Origin: Akkermansia sp.
Lineage (GTDB): Bacteria > Verrucomicrobiota > Verrucomicrobiia > Verrucomicrobiales > Akkermansiaceae
Direction: 5' to 3'
Length of the DNA: 45,901 nt
NCBI GenBank assembly: GCA_017517805.1
Contig: JAFWYD010000023.1
Location: 1 to 45,901 of the forward strand
Positions within the stretch are counted from its first letter, which is position 1, and every line of letters begins with the position of its first letter. A program made the translations under genes and the position numbers. The notes beneath the pieces are model-generated. The model was not told the origin of the DNA. It was given only the letters and a program-made list of their open reading frames with translations, and did no database searches. This document shows, piece by piece, positions 1 through 9,231 of this stretch.

Positions 1-58
1 CCCAGCCCCCTGATATAACCCAGCGGGGTGCCTGCCGTACCCCCGCCGCCCCACCGCC

Positions 59-86
59 GCACCCCGGCTGTACCCCTGCCGGGTGG
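59..86. other. GC-rich imperfect hairpin upstream of cysS
   Basis: The arms CACCCCGGC and GCCGGGTG pair with one bulged base around a short loop. No T-run follows on either strand, so it is at best a weak terminator for an unseen upstream gene. The surrounding first 100 bases are C-rich and show no convincing gene. Confidence 0.3.
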
Positions 87-165
87 GGTGGTATTCCTCA
101 CTTATTCAACAAATCCTCCGCACTTCCGGCGGCGCGATACATTACCTCCACAACACTGCATCAAA

Positions 166-288
166 ATGAAAACAACGCAACTTATGCTCACTCTTCTGGC
201 CGTCTCAGCCTGGACGGTACCAAGTGATTTCCCCTATACAGAAACCCACAGGCTGACATCCCGCAGACTTGACAACAAAGGTCTGTAA
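166..288 (+). CDS. possible 40-aa signal-peptide-like ORF (doubtful)
   Basis: A 40-codon frame opens with a lysine, a short hydrophobic stretch and an Ala-x-Ala-like end, like a signal peptide, then runs into about 20 polar residues and stops. It could be a remnant of a secreted protein or chance. Its last codons overlap the cysS promoter (269-297), which argues against an important product. Nothing else in 1-268 looks like a gene. Confidence 0.15.
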   Translation: MKTTQLMLTLLAVSAWTVPSDFPYTETHRLTSRRLDNKGL

Positions 289-297
289 CGTCATACT
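269..297 (+). promoter_or_regulatory. sigma70-type promoter of cysS
   Basis: TTGACA at 269-274, a 17-base spacer, and CATACT at 292-297. Transcription would start near 304, only about 3 bases before the cysS ATG at 307, so the message would be leaderless or nearly so. Confidence 0.6.
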
Positions 298-306
298 CAC
301 CGCGTT

Positions 307-1722
307 ATGTTACACCTATACGATACACAGTCGGGGGCGATGAAGCCCGTGCAGGCAGAAGACGGCAAACAGCTGCGCTTCTACTGTTGCGGCCCCACCG
401 TGTATGCTGCTGCCCACATTGGCAATTTCCGCACCTTTGTGGTGCAGGATGTGTTCCGCCGCGTGGTGGAGCTGGGGGGCCTGCGCACCAAACACGTGCG
501 TAACCTCACCGATGTGGACGACAAGACTATCCGCAATTCCCAGGCACAAGGCATGCCGCTGGGTGAATACACCGCCAAGTGGACAGCCAAGTTCCACGAT
601 GACTGCAAGGCTCTCAACTGCCTCTCCCCACATGTTGAGCCCAGCGCTGTGGGCCACATCAAAGAACAGCTCGACATCGTGCAGAAGCTCATGGACGGCG
701 GCCACGCCTACCAGAGCGATGATGGTTCCGTTTACTTCCGCATTTCTTCCTACGCCGAATACGGCAAACTGGCCCACCTCGACCGCCAGGAACTCGACCT
801 CGGCAAAACAGCCCAGACCCGCGCTGATACCGATGAGTACGAAAAGGACAGCGTGGCCGACTTTGTACTCTGGAAAGCCCGCCGCCCTGAGGATGGACCG
901 AACTTCTGGCCCTCGCCCTGGGGCGAAGGCCGCCCTGGCTGGCATCTCGAATGCTCAGCCATGAGCCACAAATACCTTGGCGACACCTTCGACTTGCACT
1001 CCGGCGGTGTGGACCTCGTCTTCCCGCACCATGAGAACGAAATTGCCCAGAGCCGCTGCGCCTGCGGTGGCGAATTTGCCCGCCACTGGTTCCACGTGAC
1101 CCACCTGCTGGTGGATGGGGCCAAGATGAGCAAGAGCCTCGGCAACATGTACACCCTCGACCAGCTGCAGGAAATGGGCTACACCCCTGCAGCCCTGCGC
1201 TATGTGCTGGCCGGTGCCTACTACCGCCGCCCGCTGAACTTCACCCTCACCGGCATGAAGGATGCCACCAGCGCCCTCAACAAGCTGGGCCGTTTCGACA
1301 AGGAACTCGCCAAGGCCAGCGGCGCCAAGGAACCGACCTACCGCGACTTTGTGAAGAAGGCCCCTGCCCTGGGTGCTTTCCAACCCGCCTGGGATAGTCT
1401 CGAGGATGACCTCAATGGCCCGGAGGCCCTGGGCCATGTGTTCAGCGCAATCAAGGGTATCAAACCTGCTGAAATGGAGGCCGCCGAGGCCGAGAAGGTC
1501 TGGAAGGCCTTCCGCTTCATCATGGAAGCTCTCGGGCTGCAGCTGCCCGACCCGGATGCCGATATTGAAGTGCCGGAGGACATCAAGGCCATTGCTGATG
1601 AGCGCTGGGCAGCCCGTCTGTCCAAGGACTGGGCCACCGCCGATGCTCTGCGCGGCAAACTTGCAGAGCTGGGTTGGGCCATGAAGGACGGCAAGGATGG
1701 TTACAAACTCACCAAAGCATAA
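307..1722 (+). CDS. cysS: cysteinyl-tRNA synthetase
   Basis: Class I aminoacyl-tRNA synthetase that charges tRNA-Cys with cysteine in the cytoplasm. The N-terminal CGPTVY zinc-site motif and the HIGN signature lie within the first 40 residues, and KMSKS stands in the middle (about residue 275). The GGVDLVFPHHENE block is typical of CysS. At 471 aa it is full length. The ATG at 307 lies about 9 bases behind a good -10 box and has no Shine-Dalgarno sequence. It is first in a run with queF and queC, with only 12 bases to the queF ATG. Confidence 0.97.
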   Translation: MLHLYDTQSGAMKPVQAEDGKQLRFYCCGPTVYAAAHIGNFRTFVVQDVFRRVVELGGLRTKHVRNLTDVDDKTIRNSQAQGMPLGEYTAKWTAKFHDDCKALNCLSPHVEPSAVGHIKEQLDIVQKLMDGGHAYQSDDGSVYFRISSYAEYGKLAHLDRQELDLGKTAQTRADTDEYEKDSVADFVLWKARRPEDGPNFWPSPWGEGRPGWHLECSAMSHKYLGDTFDLHSGGVDLVFPHHENEIAQSRCACGGEFARHWFHVTHLLVDGAKMSKSLGNMYTLDQLQEMGYTPAALRYVLAGAYYRRPLNFTLTGMKDATSALNKLGRFDKELAKASGAKEPTYRDFVKKAPALGAFQPAWDSLEDDLNGPEALGHVFSAIKGIKPAEMEAAEAEKVWKAFRFIMEALGLQLPDPDADIEVPEDIKAIADERWAARLSKDWATADALRGKLAELGWAMKDGKDGYKLTKA

Positions 1723-1734
1723 TTGTTCACGACT

Positions 1735-2148
1735 ATGGATAATAAAGACCTCTCCCTGCTCGGCAAGCACAGCGAATTCTTCCACAGCCCGGAGGAAGCC
1801 CAGCTCGAAGCCTTCCCGAACCGCAGCCCGCAGCGTCGCTACGTGGTCACGCTCGATACGCACGAGTTTTCCTCCCTCTGCCCCGTGACCGGCCAGCCGG
1901 ACAGCTGCCACCTCACCATCACCTACTGCCCGGCAGAAAAAGTGGTGGAAACAAAGAGTCTCAAATACTACCTCGTTTCCTTTCGCAACTACGCCGCATT
2001 CAATGAGCAAGTGGTGAACCGCATCCTGGATGACCTCGTGGCCGCTGTCGACCCCGCCTGGATGAAGGTGACTGGCCGCTTCGGCGCTCGCGGCGGCATT
2101 CAACTCACCTGCGAAGCCGAGCACAATCCCGAGAACCGCCCTGCATGA
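1735..2148 (+). CDS. queF: NADPH-dependent 7-cyano-7-deazaguanine reductase
   Basis: Reduces preQ0 to preQ1, the last small-molecule step before insertion into tRNA for queuosine. This is the short, single-domain QueF type (137 aa from this ATG), related to GTP cyclohydrolase I. The catalytic cysteine sits in SSLCPVTGQPD, and the family motif TKSLKYYLVSFRN follows. A TTG at 1723 is in frame upstream, but the ATG at 1735 starts where family members begin. The stop overlaps the queC start (ATGA), so the two are probably translationally coupled. Confidence 0.95.
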   Translation: MDNKDLSLLGKHSEFFHSPEEAQLEAFPNRSPQRRYVVTLDTHEFSSLCPVTGQPDSCHLTITYCPAEKVVETKSLKYYLVSFRNYAAFNEQVVNRILDDLVAAVDPAWMKVTGRFGARGGIQLTCEAEHNPENRPA

Positions 2149-2801
2149 AAGTAGCCGTTCTCCTCTCCGGCGGGCTGGATTCCACCACTGCCTTGCACTG
2201 GGCACTGCGCCACCACGAGGTGGTCTGCGCCCTTTCCTTCGACTACGGCAGCAACCACGCCGCCCGCGAGCTGGCCTGCGCCCGCTGGCAAGCAGAGCGC
2301 GCCGGCGTACCGTACCACGAAATTGACCTGCGCCCTATTTCGGAGCATCTGGAAAGCGCCCTGCTCAACGGGGCAGATGCCATTCCCACCGCCGACTACG
2401 ACGAGGAGAACATGAAGCAGACCGTCGTTCCCTTCCGCAATGGCATCTTCCTGGCCATTGCCGCCGGCATTGCCGAAAGCAAGGGTGCCTCCGGGCTCGT
2501 CATTGCAGCCCACGGCGGGGACCACGCTCTCTACCCTGATTGCAGAGAGGAGTTCATGGCCGCCATGTCTGCCGCCATCTCGCACGGCACCTACGCCAGG
2601 CTACAGATACTCCGTCCCTTCATTGCCAACACCAAGGCAGAAATCACCGCCATCGGTGCAGAATTGGGAGTTGACTTTGCCCACACCTACTCCTGCTACT
2701 GCGGCGGAGAGCAGCACTGCGGCCAGTGCTCCACCTGCCGCGAACGCAAAGACTCCTTTTCCGCAACCGGCATTCCGGATCCCACTCCATACTGTAATTA
2801 A
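2145..2801 (+). CDS. queC: 7-cyano-7-deazaguanine synthase
   Basis: ATP-dependent conversion of 7-carboxy-7-deazaguanine to preQ0. The PP-loop SGGLDSTT lies at residues 8-15. The zinc-binding cysteines near the C-terminus follow the pattern C-x7-C-x2-C-x2-C (CGGEQHCGQCSTC). At 218 aa it is normal length. It overlaps queF by 4 bases. The two queuosine genes share an operon with cysS; queD and queE are not in the window. Confidence 0.96.
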   Translation: MKVAVLLSGGLDSTTALHWALRHHEVVCALSFDYGSNHAARELACARWQAERAGVPYHEIDLRPISEHLESALLNGADAIPTADYDEENMKQTVVPFRNGIFLAIAAGIAESKGASGLVIAAHGGDHALYPDCREEFMAAMSAAISHGTYARLQILRPFIANTKAEITAIGAELGVDFAHTYSCYCGGEQHCGQCSTCRERKDSFSATGIPDPTPYCN

Positions 2802-2822
2802 GCCCCCCCTCTCTCTAGTCAT

Positions 2823-3965
2823 ATGGAAGCCTGTGTAATTGAGGACATGACTCTCCTTTGCAATCTGGGTAGCAACATTCCAGAGGTATTGCAAGCACTG
2901 GATGAAGGCTTATACGGTCCTATGCAACCACGACTCGTTGGTGGGCGAAACGTTCCGACCGGCGTGGTGAACGCCCCCCTTCCACTCATTGCTGAACCCC
3001 ACTGGCAAACACGCACGAATGCCTTGATTCTGCATTGTCTACAGCGCTTGAGCAGCCAATGGAAAGAAATTTCCCCGGAACGGCTGAGCATTGTGATGGG
3101 CTCCAGTAATTCCGGCATTGAAGAATACCACCAGGAATGGAAAAAAGGAAATAGCGGGGAACCAGCTCTTCAGTTGCTGGAAGTGGGCAACGTTGCTCGA
3201 TTTGTAGCAGCATACACCGGAGCCAAGGGACCAGCATACACGATCAGCACAGCATGCTCTTCCTCAGCCAAGGCTCTGGTCAGCGCATCCAGGCTTCTCG
3301 AAGCGGGTGTATGCGATGCCGTTATTGCGGGTGGAGGAGATGCCCTGTGCAACTATGCGCTGCATGGGTTTGATGCCCTTCAACTCATTTCAGAAACCCG
3401 CAGTCGTTCCTTCAGCTTGCAAGGGGGAGGCGTGAATCATGGTGAAGGAGCCGCCCTGTTCCTGCTCACCCGCCGCGAGCCCCGACCAGGCGACATTGTG
3501 CTTTCCGGCTACGGAGAAACCGCAGATGCCTACCATACAACCACCCCAGAACCAGGTGGATTCCAGGCCGTTCGCGCGATGAATATGGCTATAGAGATGG
3601 CGGGCATTACCCACCAGGATATCGATTATGTGAACCTGCATGGCACCGGCACAGATGCGAATGATGCCATGGAACTCAATGCCATGCGGGACTGCTTCCT
3701 CGACAAACAGCCTCCCTGCGGCAGCACCAAGCCCTATACTGGGCATACACTCGGCGCTGCAGGTGCTCTGGAAGCTGCTTTCTGCACCGCCCTGCTGAAA
3801 CGAGCCGGGCAGCAGCTACCCCGGCAACCGTGGCTGCGTGAATCAGAGCTACCTGCAGGAGTCAACATCTCCTCCCATGCCGCCAGGCCCCTGAAATACT
3901 GCATCAGCAACTCCTTTGCCTTTGGTGGCAATAACGTTGCCCTTCTCCTTTCCCGACATGCTTGA
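2823..3965 (+). CDS. beta-ketoacyl-ACP synthase of aryl-polyene-type cluster
   Basis: Condensing enzyme of the FabF/FabB fold (380 aa). The Cys-His-His triad is complete: C145 in TACSSS, H273 in HGTGTDAND and H308 in GHTLGAAGA. It starts 21 bases after queC and opens a + strand block with a dehydratase, a thioesterase and a glycosyltransferase. In aryl polyene (Ape) systems one of several KS proteins, such as ApeO or ApeR, fills this role; I cannot tell which from sequence alone. Its stop overlaps the next start. Confidence 0.9.
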   Translation: MEACVIEDMTLLCNLGSNIPEVLQALDEGLYGPMQPRLVGGRNVPTGVVNAPLPLIAEPHWQTRTNALILHCLQRLSSQWKEISPERLSIVMGSSNSGIEEYHQEWKKGNSGEPALQLLEVGNVARFVAAYTGAKGPAYTISTACSSSAKALVSASRLLEAGVCDAVIAGGGDALCNYALHGFDALQLISETRSRSFSLQGGGVNHGEGAALFLLTRREPRPGDIVLSGYGETADAYHTTTPEPGGFQAVRAMNMAIEMAGITHQDIDYVNLHGTGTDANDAMELNAMRDCFLDKQPPCGSTKPYTGHTLGAAGALEAAFCTALLKRAGQQLPRQPWLRESELPAGVNISSHAARPLKYCISNSFAFGGNNVALLLSRHA

Positions 3966-4389
3966 CATTGACGCCACAACCCTGATTCCCCACCGGGATC
4001 CCATGCTCCTTGTGAAAGGTATCCTGGAAGTCGACCTGGATAAAGCCTACATCAAGGCTGCCACCATGTGCACTACGAAGGATTTACTGTATGATGCATC
4101 CATTAATGGTGTTATACCGACTGCGTCCGTGGAAATCATGGCACAGGCCATTGGCTTGCATTCCGGGTATTCCGACATTCAACATGGCATTACCCCGGCG
4201 CAAATGGGAAAACTCCTTTCCGTCAAACAATACAGAAGCTATACAAAGGCATTGCCTGTCAATATCCCGTTGGAGGTTGAAGCTCAAGGAATCCTGCACT
4301 CTCCTCCTGTGGGTGTATTCAGCTGCAACATCCGCATGCAGGGAGAACTTCTCGCCGAAGCAGAAATCACCGTATACCGCGAAGAATAA
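3958..4389 (+). CDS. 3-hydroxyacyl-ACP dehydratase (ApeP-like hot-dog)
   Basis: Small (143 aa) hot-dog dehydratase expected to remove water from 3-hydroxyacyl-ACP to make the conjugated double bonds. The motif LIPHRDPMLLV near the N-terminus matches the ApeP/FabZ-like family, where the histidine is catalytic. The ATG at 3958 overlaps the KS stop; a more upstream ATG at 3916 lies inside the KS gene and is less likely. Confidence 0.82.
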   Translation: MLDIDATTLIPHRDPMLLVKGILEVDLDKAYIKAATMCTTKDLLYDASINGVIPTASVEIMAQAIGLHSGYSDIQHGITPAQMGKLLSVKQYRSYTKALPVNIPLEVEAQGILHSPPVGVFSCNIRMQGELLAEAEITVYREE

Positions 4390-4390
4390 C

Positions 4391-4813
4391 ATGAAAGTAA
4401 CCGTATACCACCAAGTATCATTTTACGAGCTGGATCCCATGGGGGTGGTGTGGCATGGGAACTATGTCAATTTCTTTGAGAAAGCACGCGCTGCCCTAAT
4501 TCATAAAATGGGGCTCTCATATCAGACTATGGCAGATATGGGGCATGTATGGCCCGTCGTAAAACTCCGCTGCAAATACATGAAGTCAGCCGTTCTGAAC
4601 CAGAAACTCTCCATTACTGCCGAGCTGAAGGATTATGTGAACTCGCTCACCATCGCCTTCACCATCCGCGATGCTGAAACGCAGGAAATCATCACAAAGG
4701 GAGAAACAATGCAGATGGCCGTTGAAACCAGCACAGAAAAAACGAATCTTATCAATCCGGCCTATTTCATCGACATCGTCAACCAGGCACTTGCTGCTGA
4801 AAAAAAAGACTGA
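4391..4813 (+). CDS. acyl-CoA/ACP thioesterase (4-hydroxybenzoyl-CoA thioesterase family)
   Basis: 140-aa hot-dog thioesterase. The segment YELDPMGVVWHGNYVNFFEKAR carries the aspartate, His-Gly-Asn and Tyr-x5-Arg features of the YbgC/4HBT family. In Ape clusters the equivalent (ApeK) is a thioesterase thought to edit or release ACP-bound chains. The ATG lies one base after the dehydratase stop codon. Confidence 0.85.
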   Translation: MKVTVYHQVSFYELDPMGVVWHGNYVNFFEKARAALIHKMGLSYQTMADMGHVWPVVKLRCKYMKSAVLNQKLSITAELKDYVNSLTIAFTIRDAETQEIITKGETMQMAVETSTEKTNLINPAYFIDIVNQALAAEKKD

Positions 4814-4815
4814 CC

Positions 4816-5559
4816 ATGGCTGCAGATTTCCACCCCTGCATCATTATACCCTGTTATAACCATGGCCGGGAGCTGGCTGCCTACCTGCCCCGCGTGTCAG
4901 TATATGGAATACCTACCTTTGTTGTAGATGATGGAAGCGCACCGGAGGAGGCATCCGTCATCCAAAGCACAGCGCAAAAGCATGGAGCCGAGCTCATCAC
5001 ATTGCCTACTAACGGGGGCAAGTGGTATGCGGTTCTTGCAGGTATGAAAGCAGCAATACAAGCGGGTTTCACCCACGCATTGCAGTGTGATGCCGATGGG
5101 CAGCATGATGCATCAGCAATACCCCGCTTTATACAGAAAGCAGGAGCGAATCCTCATCACCTGATTCTGGGGCAACCCAATTATGGAGATGATGCTCCCC
5201 TGGCACGACTCAAGGGACGTATGATTACCAATTTCTTCGTCTGGCTGGAAACGGCCGGAGCCTGCCGGGTAGATGCCATGTGCGGGTTCCGACTCTACCC
5301 CCTGGAGCGGGTCCTCCGCATCCTGAAACGTAACGGTATTTCTCTCGGCATGGCAGGTGACATTGAGCTATTAGTGCGCTGCTACTGGGACGGCATGCAC
5401 GTAAGCACATTGGACATCAACGTGAGTTATCCTGAAGGAGGACGCTCCAATTTCCGCATGCTGCGCGACAATGTGCTTATTTCCCTGGCTCACACAAGAC
5501 TCTGCACCGCAGCTTTGCTGCACCCGTGGCGGCTGGTGAAAGCACATAGGCCACGGTAA
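4816..5559 (+). CDS. family 2 glycosyltransferase
   Basis: GT-A fold transferase (247 aa). It starts with PCYNHG and has VDDGS near residue 36 and DADGQHD around residue 95, the nucleotide-sugar and metal binding signatures of family 2. In E. coli-type Ape clusters a GT2 domain is fused to an acyltransferase; here they are separate genes (acyltransferase at 8335-9231). It starts 2 bases after the thioesterase stop. Its last 83 bases overlap the 3' end of the convergent exporter gene. Confidence 0.88.
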   Translation: MAADFHPCIIIPCYNHGRELAAYLPRVSVYGIPTFVVDDGSAPEEASVIQSTAQKHGAELITLPTNGGKWYAVLAGMKAAIQAGFTHALQCDADGQHDASAIPRFIQKAGANPHHLILGQPNYGDDAPLARLKGRMITNFFVWLETAGACRVDAMCGFRLYPLERVLRILKRNGISLGMAGDIELLVRCYWDGMHVSTLDINVSYPEGGRSNFRMLRDNVLISLAHTRLCTAALLHPWRLVKAHRPR

Positions 5560-7705
5560 GCCCCAAGCTGATGGCGCAGCCCATATCCTGGGTTACAGAA
5601 AAATCAGTAAACGCCAGCACGCCGAACACCCCCCAGGAAGTCAGGAAGGAAACGCATACCGCTAGTGCGGTAAACATGCCAGCCTGAACATGCGTGGCCC
5701 TGAAAATGGCGTAGTCACACCCTAGCCCCAGCACCAGGTAACAAGCAAGCACGTGGAACAGAGTGAGGGGGATCTCCAGAAGCGCCAACCCACCAAAAAC
5801 GGCCATAACACCGGCCGCCACAGGACCGCAGATGCAAAGTGCACTCCGCGGTCCAAAGAAAAGGGAAAGCAGTATCAGCACCAACACTCCTACAATGCCC
5901 ATGAGCCACATGAGCTGCTCACGCCATGATCTGACCTGCTGCTGCAAATCAGCAAAACGGTCTGCCTGCTCCAGCCAAGGCTGCTGGGGAAGCGCTTGCA
6001 GCTGCATTCGGTACTGACCGGGAACCAGGACAAGCCCACAGCCGGAGTCCCAGAGATACGAAAGAGAAGCAAAGGGAGAATCAGACTGCAACAAATCATC
6101 GGGCTTCAATGCTCCGGGCCAGGTGTCCGGCATATCCAAGGGCACATCATCGGCATATTCCGCAGCGAGCTTCTTCACCCGCTCAAAATTCTCTTTCTGC
6201 CGGGCAGCGGATGGCACCAATACAGCAGCAGAGGAAAAATACGGAACCCCCGCCTTTTTCAGCCAATCAGCCAGCATCTCCTGTCGCAGCAGAATTTCCT
6301 CTGGCTGCTCACCACGAACCAGCAGGGTGAGCATCCCCTGCTCCATCCCGTTCAGAGCAGCCAGTTGTTTCTCAGCCGCCAACAAATCAGGCTCAGGTCG
6401 GTAGAAGCTCCGCAAATCATCACAAATGGGCAATTTCCACACCGCCAGCATCACGGAAACAAAGGCAAATCCCCAGGGCAACCAGGCAGGCATGTGCCAA
6501 CGCGCTACAAAGGCCCCCAGTTTCAGCGCTCCAGGCGCAAGTTTCACTGGTACATGACGCAGGTAAAGCAAGGGATAGAACGCAAAAATGAACAACATGG
6601 CCGCTGCAAGGCCCGCAATGGAAACGGTAGCTATCTGAGCCAGCAAATCCACCTGTGCAGCGTAGAAGGTTGCGTACCCCAAACTGCTGGTCAGAAGCCC
6701 CAGCAATAAGGAACGCTTCAGTGCTGGAGCAATCAAGGAATCCTGCGAATCGTGATGTCCCACCAGATAATGTACGACATAATCTGTAGAAATACCCACC
6801 AGAGAACAACCAAATACAAGGGCCAGGATATGCACGTGACCATGCAGCAGGACAACAGCAGCCAGGGAAACGACCCCGGCAGCGGCAAGCGTGCCCCCCA
6901 TCACGAGCATGCCTCGCAGGGATGAAAACACCCACAGGAAGAGAGCAACAATCATGAGCAGAGAAAGGACACTCAGAACACTCATGGCATTCTGACTGGA
7001 AGTACTGGCCCGCCAGGTATGAACCGGGGTGCCGCACAGCATCACATCATCCCCCTCGCAAAGGGAGGCTAGCTCTGCCATCATCTTCTGCATCTCGTCC
7101 AGGGAATCAGCAGCCGACTCCGGTAGCATGAGCGGGATATAGGCATAGAGTGCGCCATCTTTCCAGGTAAGGAGCACGCCATCCCTCGGTTCAAAGCCAT
7201 TTTGGCGCACTAGTGGATTTTCCAACAGGAAAGAGGTTGCAAAACCATAGGGATCCTCATCCACAGGATACAGGGAGAGAGGTACAAAACTATAAAGATT
7301 AGCCAGGGCCTCTTCCTTCAAAGCTGCCGTATCCCCCGTTTCCAATGCCTGACGGTGGCGGTCTGAAAGAAGCTGGTAGCGATACTGGTACAGCAATTGC
7401 CCCACCCTGGATAATCCGGCATTGTCTGTCATCGGGTGAATTCCTTCCGGCAAGGAGTCAATAATTTTGCGAGCGCGTGCAAGCACCTTATCCTCTGAGT
7501 CGCCTTTAATAAGGAGATTCACCTGCCTACTGCTGGCTCTTGCCATGCGTTCCAGCGCATGCGTGGCGCTATCGTTCCTTCCTCCCGCAGGCAACAAGTC
7601 ATACAGGCTGGTATTGACGTGCACGCCATGCAGCAGCAGCACGGTAGTGGCTGCCATCAACACGAGGCTTGCAAAAAGAGCCGTTATGAATCTCGCCTGC
7701 ATCAC
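5477..7705 (-). CDS. MMPL/RND-type exporter
   Basis: Large inner-membrane protein (742 aa) with one N-terminal helix, a periplasmic domain of about 200 residues, a block of five or six helices, a second periplasmic domain and a second helix block. This is the RND/MMPL architecture. Repeats such as GISTDYVVHYLVG and GLGCDYAIFRATH mark the two related halves and hold the intramembrane aspartates. In Ape clusters the matching protein (ApeM-like) is believed to export the lipid-linked pigment. It directly follows the LolA-like gene and ends convergently over the GT2 gene. Confidence 0.88.
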   Translation of the reverse strand: MMQARFITALFASLVLMAATTVLLLHGVHVNTSLYDLLPAGGRNDSATHALERMARASSRQVNLLIKGDSEDKVLARARKIIDSLPEGIHPMTDNAGLSRVGQLLYQYRYQLLSDRHRQALETGDTAALKEEALANLYSFVPLSLYPVDEDPYGFATSFLLENPLVRQNGFEPRDGVLLTWKDGALYAYIPLMLPESAADSLDEMQKMMAELASLCEGDDVMLCGTPVHTWRASTSSQNAMSVLSVLSLLMIVALFLWVFSSLRGMLVMGGTLAAAGVVSLAAVVLLHGHVHILALVFGCSLVGISTDYVVHYLVGHHDSQDSLIAPALKRSLLLGLLTSSLGYATFYAAQVDLLAQIATVSIAGLAAAMLFIFAFYPLLYLRHVPVKLAPGALKLGAFVARWHMPAWLPWGFAFVSVMLAVWKLPICDDLRSFYRPEPDLLAAEKQLAALNGMEQGMLTLLVRGEQPEEILLRQEMLADWLKKAGVPYFSSAAVLVPSAARQKENFERVKKLAAEYADDVPLDMPDTWPGALKPDDLLQSDSPFASLSYLWDSGCGLVLVPGQYRMQLQALPQQPWLEQADRFADLQQQVRSWREQLMWLMGIVGVLVLILLSLFFGPRSALCICGPVAAGVMAVFGGLALLEIPLTLFHVLACYLVLGLGCDYAIFRATHVQAGMFTALAVCVSFLTSWGVFGVLAFTDFSVTQDMGCAISLGLTVAYVLSPAATGAAKLRCRVLCEPGK

Positions 7706-8338
7706 TTATGGAACAATACTAAACGCATCCGCCGGGACCTTGTCCGAATGCCTCACCTTGTCAAAAACCACCTTGGTAAGTCCCTGGCGAGCAGATTCAT
7801 AATAGACCTCCCTCAGCACCCCCCTCTGCACTACTACCAGCAGCCAGCGCAAATCATTGGCTCTATGGCGGGCCTTCATGCCGATGACGAGCTCGCGCTG
7901 TGTCTGATTTGTACGGCAGGTCACATGGAAAGCACGCTCCATCTGCTTCAGGAATTCCGGGCTCATCTCCTGCGTGAAGGCTCCGGTGAATCGGGCCGAG
8001 GGAACACCCTCCAGATTCGTACTACGTAGATTGCGTCCTTTAGCATCATATATCTTGAGTTCCTTGCTGGTAATAACCATGGCATTCCTCACAGGATGCT
8101 CCGTGCGCCACATCATTCCTATACCCAGCCGGAACTCAAAAGAGCCGCGGCTCTTGAGCTGTCTGCCGGAGGGCATGGTGCGTGTCATCTCAAAGGTAGC
8201 CGTGGTATGAGGGGCATCATGAAACCACGTCTTCAGGGTTGTGTAGTTATTCACCCGCACGGTCGGAAATGCGGGCATGGTTTCAGCAGCTCCTGCGCAG
8301 GTCGCTACAGCCAGTATCGAGATGATAAAACGTCTCAT
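7706..8338 (-). CDS. LolA-like outer-membrane lipoprotein carrier
   Basis: 210-aa periplasmic protein with an N-terminal signal peptide (about residues 1-18, ending CAGA-A) and the LolA-type beta fold, including a TATFEMTRTMPSGR strand and SRGSFEFRLGIGMMWRTEHP. LolA-like proteins in Ape clusters (ApeL) are thought to carry the product across the periplasm. The start overlaps the acyltransferase stop by 4 bases, and the exporter gene begins immediately after the stop. Confidence 0.8.
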   Translation of the reverse strand: MRRFIISILAVATCAGAAETMPAFPTVRVNNYTTLKTWFHDAPHTTATFEMTRTMPSGRQLKSRGSFEFRLGIGMMWRTEHPVRNAMVITSKELKIYDAKGRNLRSTNLEGVPSARFTGAFTQEMSPEFLKQMERAFHVTCRTNQTQRELVIGMKARHRANDLRWLLVVVQRGVLREVYYESARQGLTKVVFDKVRHSDKVPADAFSIVP

Positions 8339-9231
8339 ATCCAGAAATTGTAAAAATTGAACCAGTTTGAAGGATAAGTGCTACAGAGAGTCTGTAACAA
8401 GTGGGCAAAGCGCCGAGCCAGAGGCTCTGCCTTTTCCTCGCCCTCTGGTGATAGACACTCTACATGCAAATCATACAACCCACCGTTCTCCGCAAGGCAA
8501 AAGGAATAAACCGGGCAGCCCAGCGAAGCAGCCCAGCGGAAACACCCCCGCGGGAAGCAAGCATCGCGCCCCAGGAAGGGAAATACATAGTTTGCCTTCT
8601 TGTCATCCCGCCATATGCGGTCACCAGCCATCACGACCATGGCGCCTTGCTCCACTTTCTGCGCCATCTGCATAGAAAGTCCAGGTCCCAGATCCTGCAC
8701 GGCATGCACGAATGTTTCCAGGCCCCTGCCTCCAAAACGGAGTTGCTGCCGAGCAAATGCCTGTGTAGCCGTCGTGTCCATAAACACATGTATTTCACCT
8801 GGCATATCCTGGCGCGTACAATCAAACAGCACGCGGAGCATATCAAAACACCCCAGGTGAGAAGTAATGCAGAACACCCCGCAGCCCTGACGATACAAGC
8901 GCGTCAGTTCCTCGTAGGCAGCGGGCGTGCATACTCGCACACGCTCCATATCAAACAGCCCGGCACGGCAGGCCAGGCGGTCTGCCAGGGTATAGGCAAA
9001 AGTACGCAAATGGGTGAATCCTCCCCTGGACTTACGCCCCGTGAATTCGCTCCACTGCCGCCGGAATCGGGCTGAGGCCACGCGCGCCTTACGCAGAAAC
9101 GGGTAGGAAAAAGCCAGCACACAAGCAACCAGGAACCGGCATACCCGCTGACCACAATGGCGGTAAACCCACAAAAGCAGACGGATTCCCACTCCGCTCA
9201 CGTGAGTTTCGCTATTTACACGAGCACACAT
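8335..9231 (-). CDS. LpxL-like lysophospholipid/lipid acyltransferase
   Basis: 298-aa member of the lipid A biosynthesis acyltransferase family. The catalytic HX4D motif is visible as SHLGCFD, and GDRIWRDD and PFLGRDACFPRG correspond to later conserved blocks. It likely acylates the polyene or a lipid carrier at the inner membrane. It overlaps the methyltransferase gene by 16 bases and the LolA-like gene by 4, so it is part of one operon. The hydrophobic segment near residues 30-45 is a likely membrane anchor. Confidence 0.82.
   Translation of the reverse strand: MCARVNSETHVSGVGIRLLLWVYRHCGQRVCRFLVACVLAFSYPFLRKARVASARFRRQWSEFTGRKSRGGFTHLRTFAYTLADRLACRAGLFDMERVRVCTPAAYEELTRLYRQGCGVFCITSHLGCFDMLRVLFDCTRQDMPGEIHVFMDTTATQAFARQQLRFGGRGLETFVHAVQDLGPGLSMQMAQKVEQGAMVVMAGDRIWRDDKKANYVFPFLGRDACFPRGCFRWAASLGCPVYSFCLAENGGLYDLHVECLSPEGEEKAEPLARRFAHLLQTLCSTYPSNWFNFYNFWI

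Noticed and set aside
1700..1740. preQ1 riboswitch before queF
   Set aside because: Only 12 bases separate cysS and the queF ATG; there is no room for the aptamer.
955..2205. 416-aa frame antisense to cysS and queF
   Set aside because: The + strand genes carry complete catalytic motifs; the antisense product has none.
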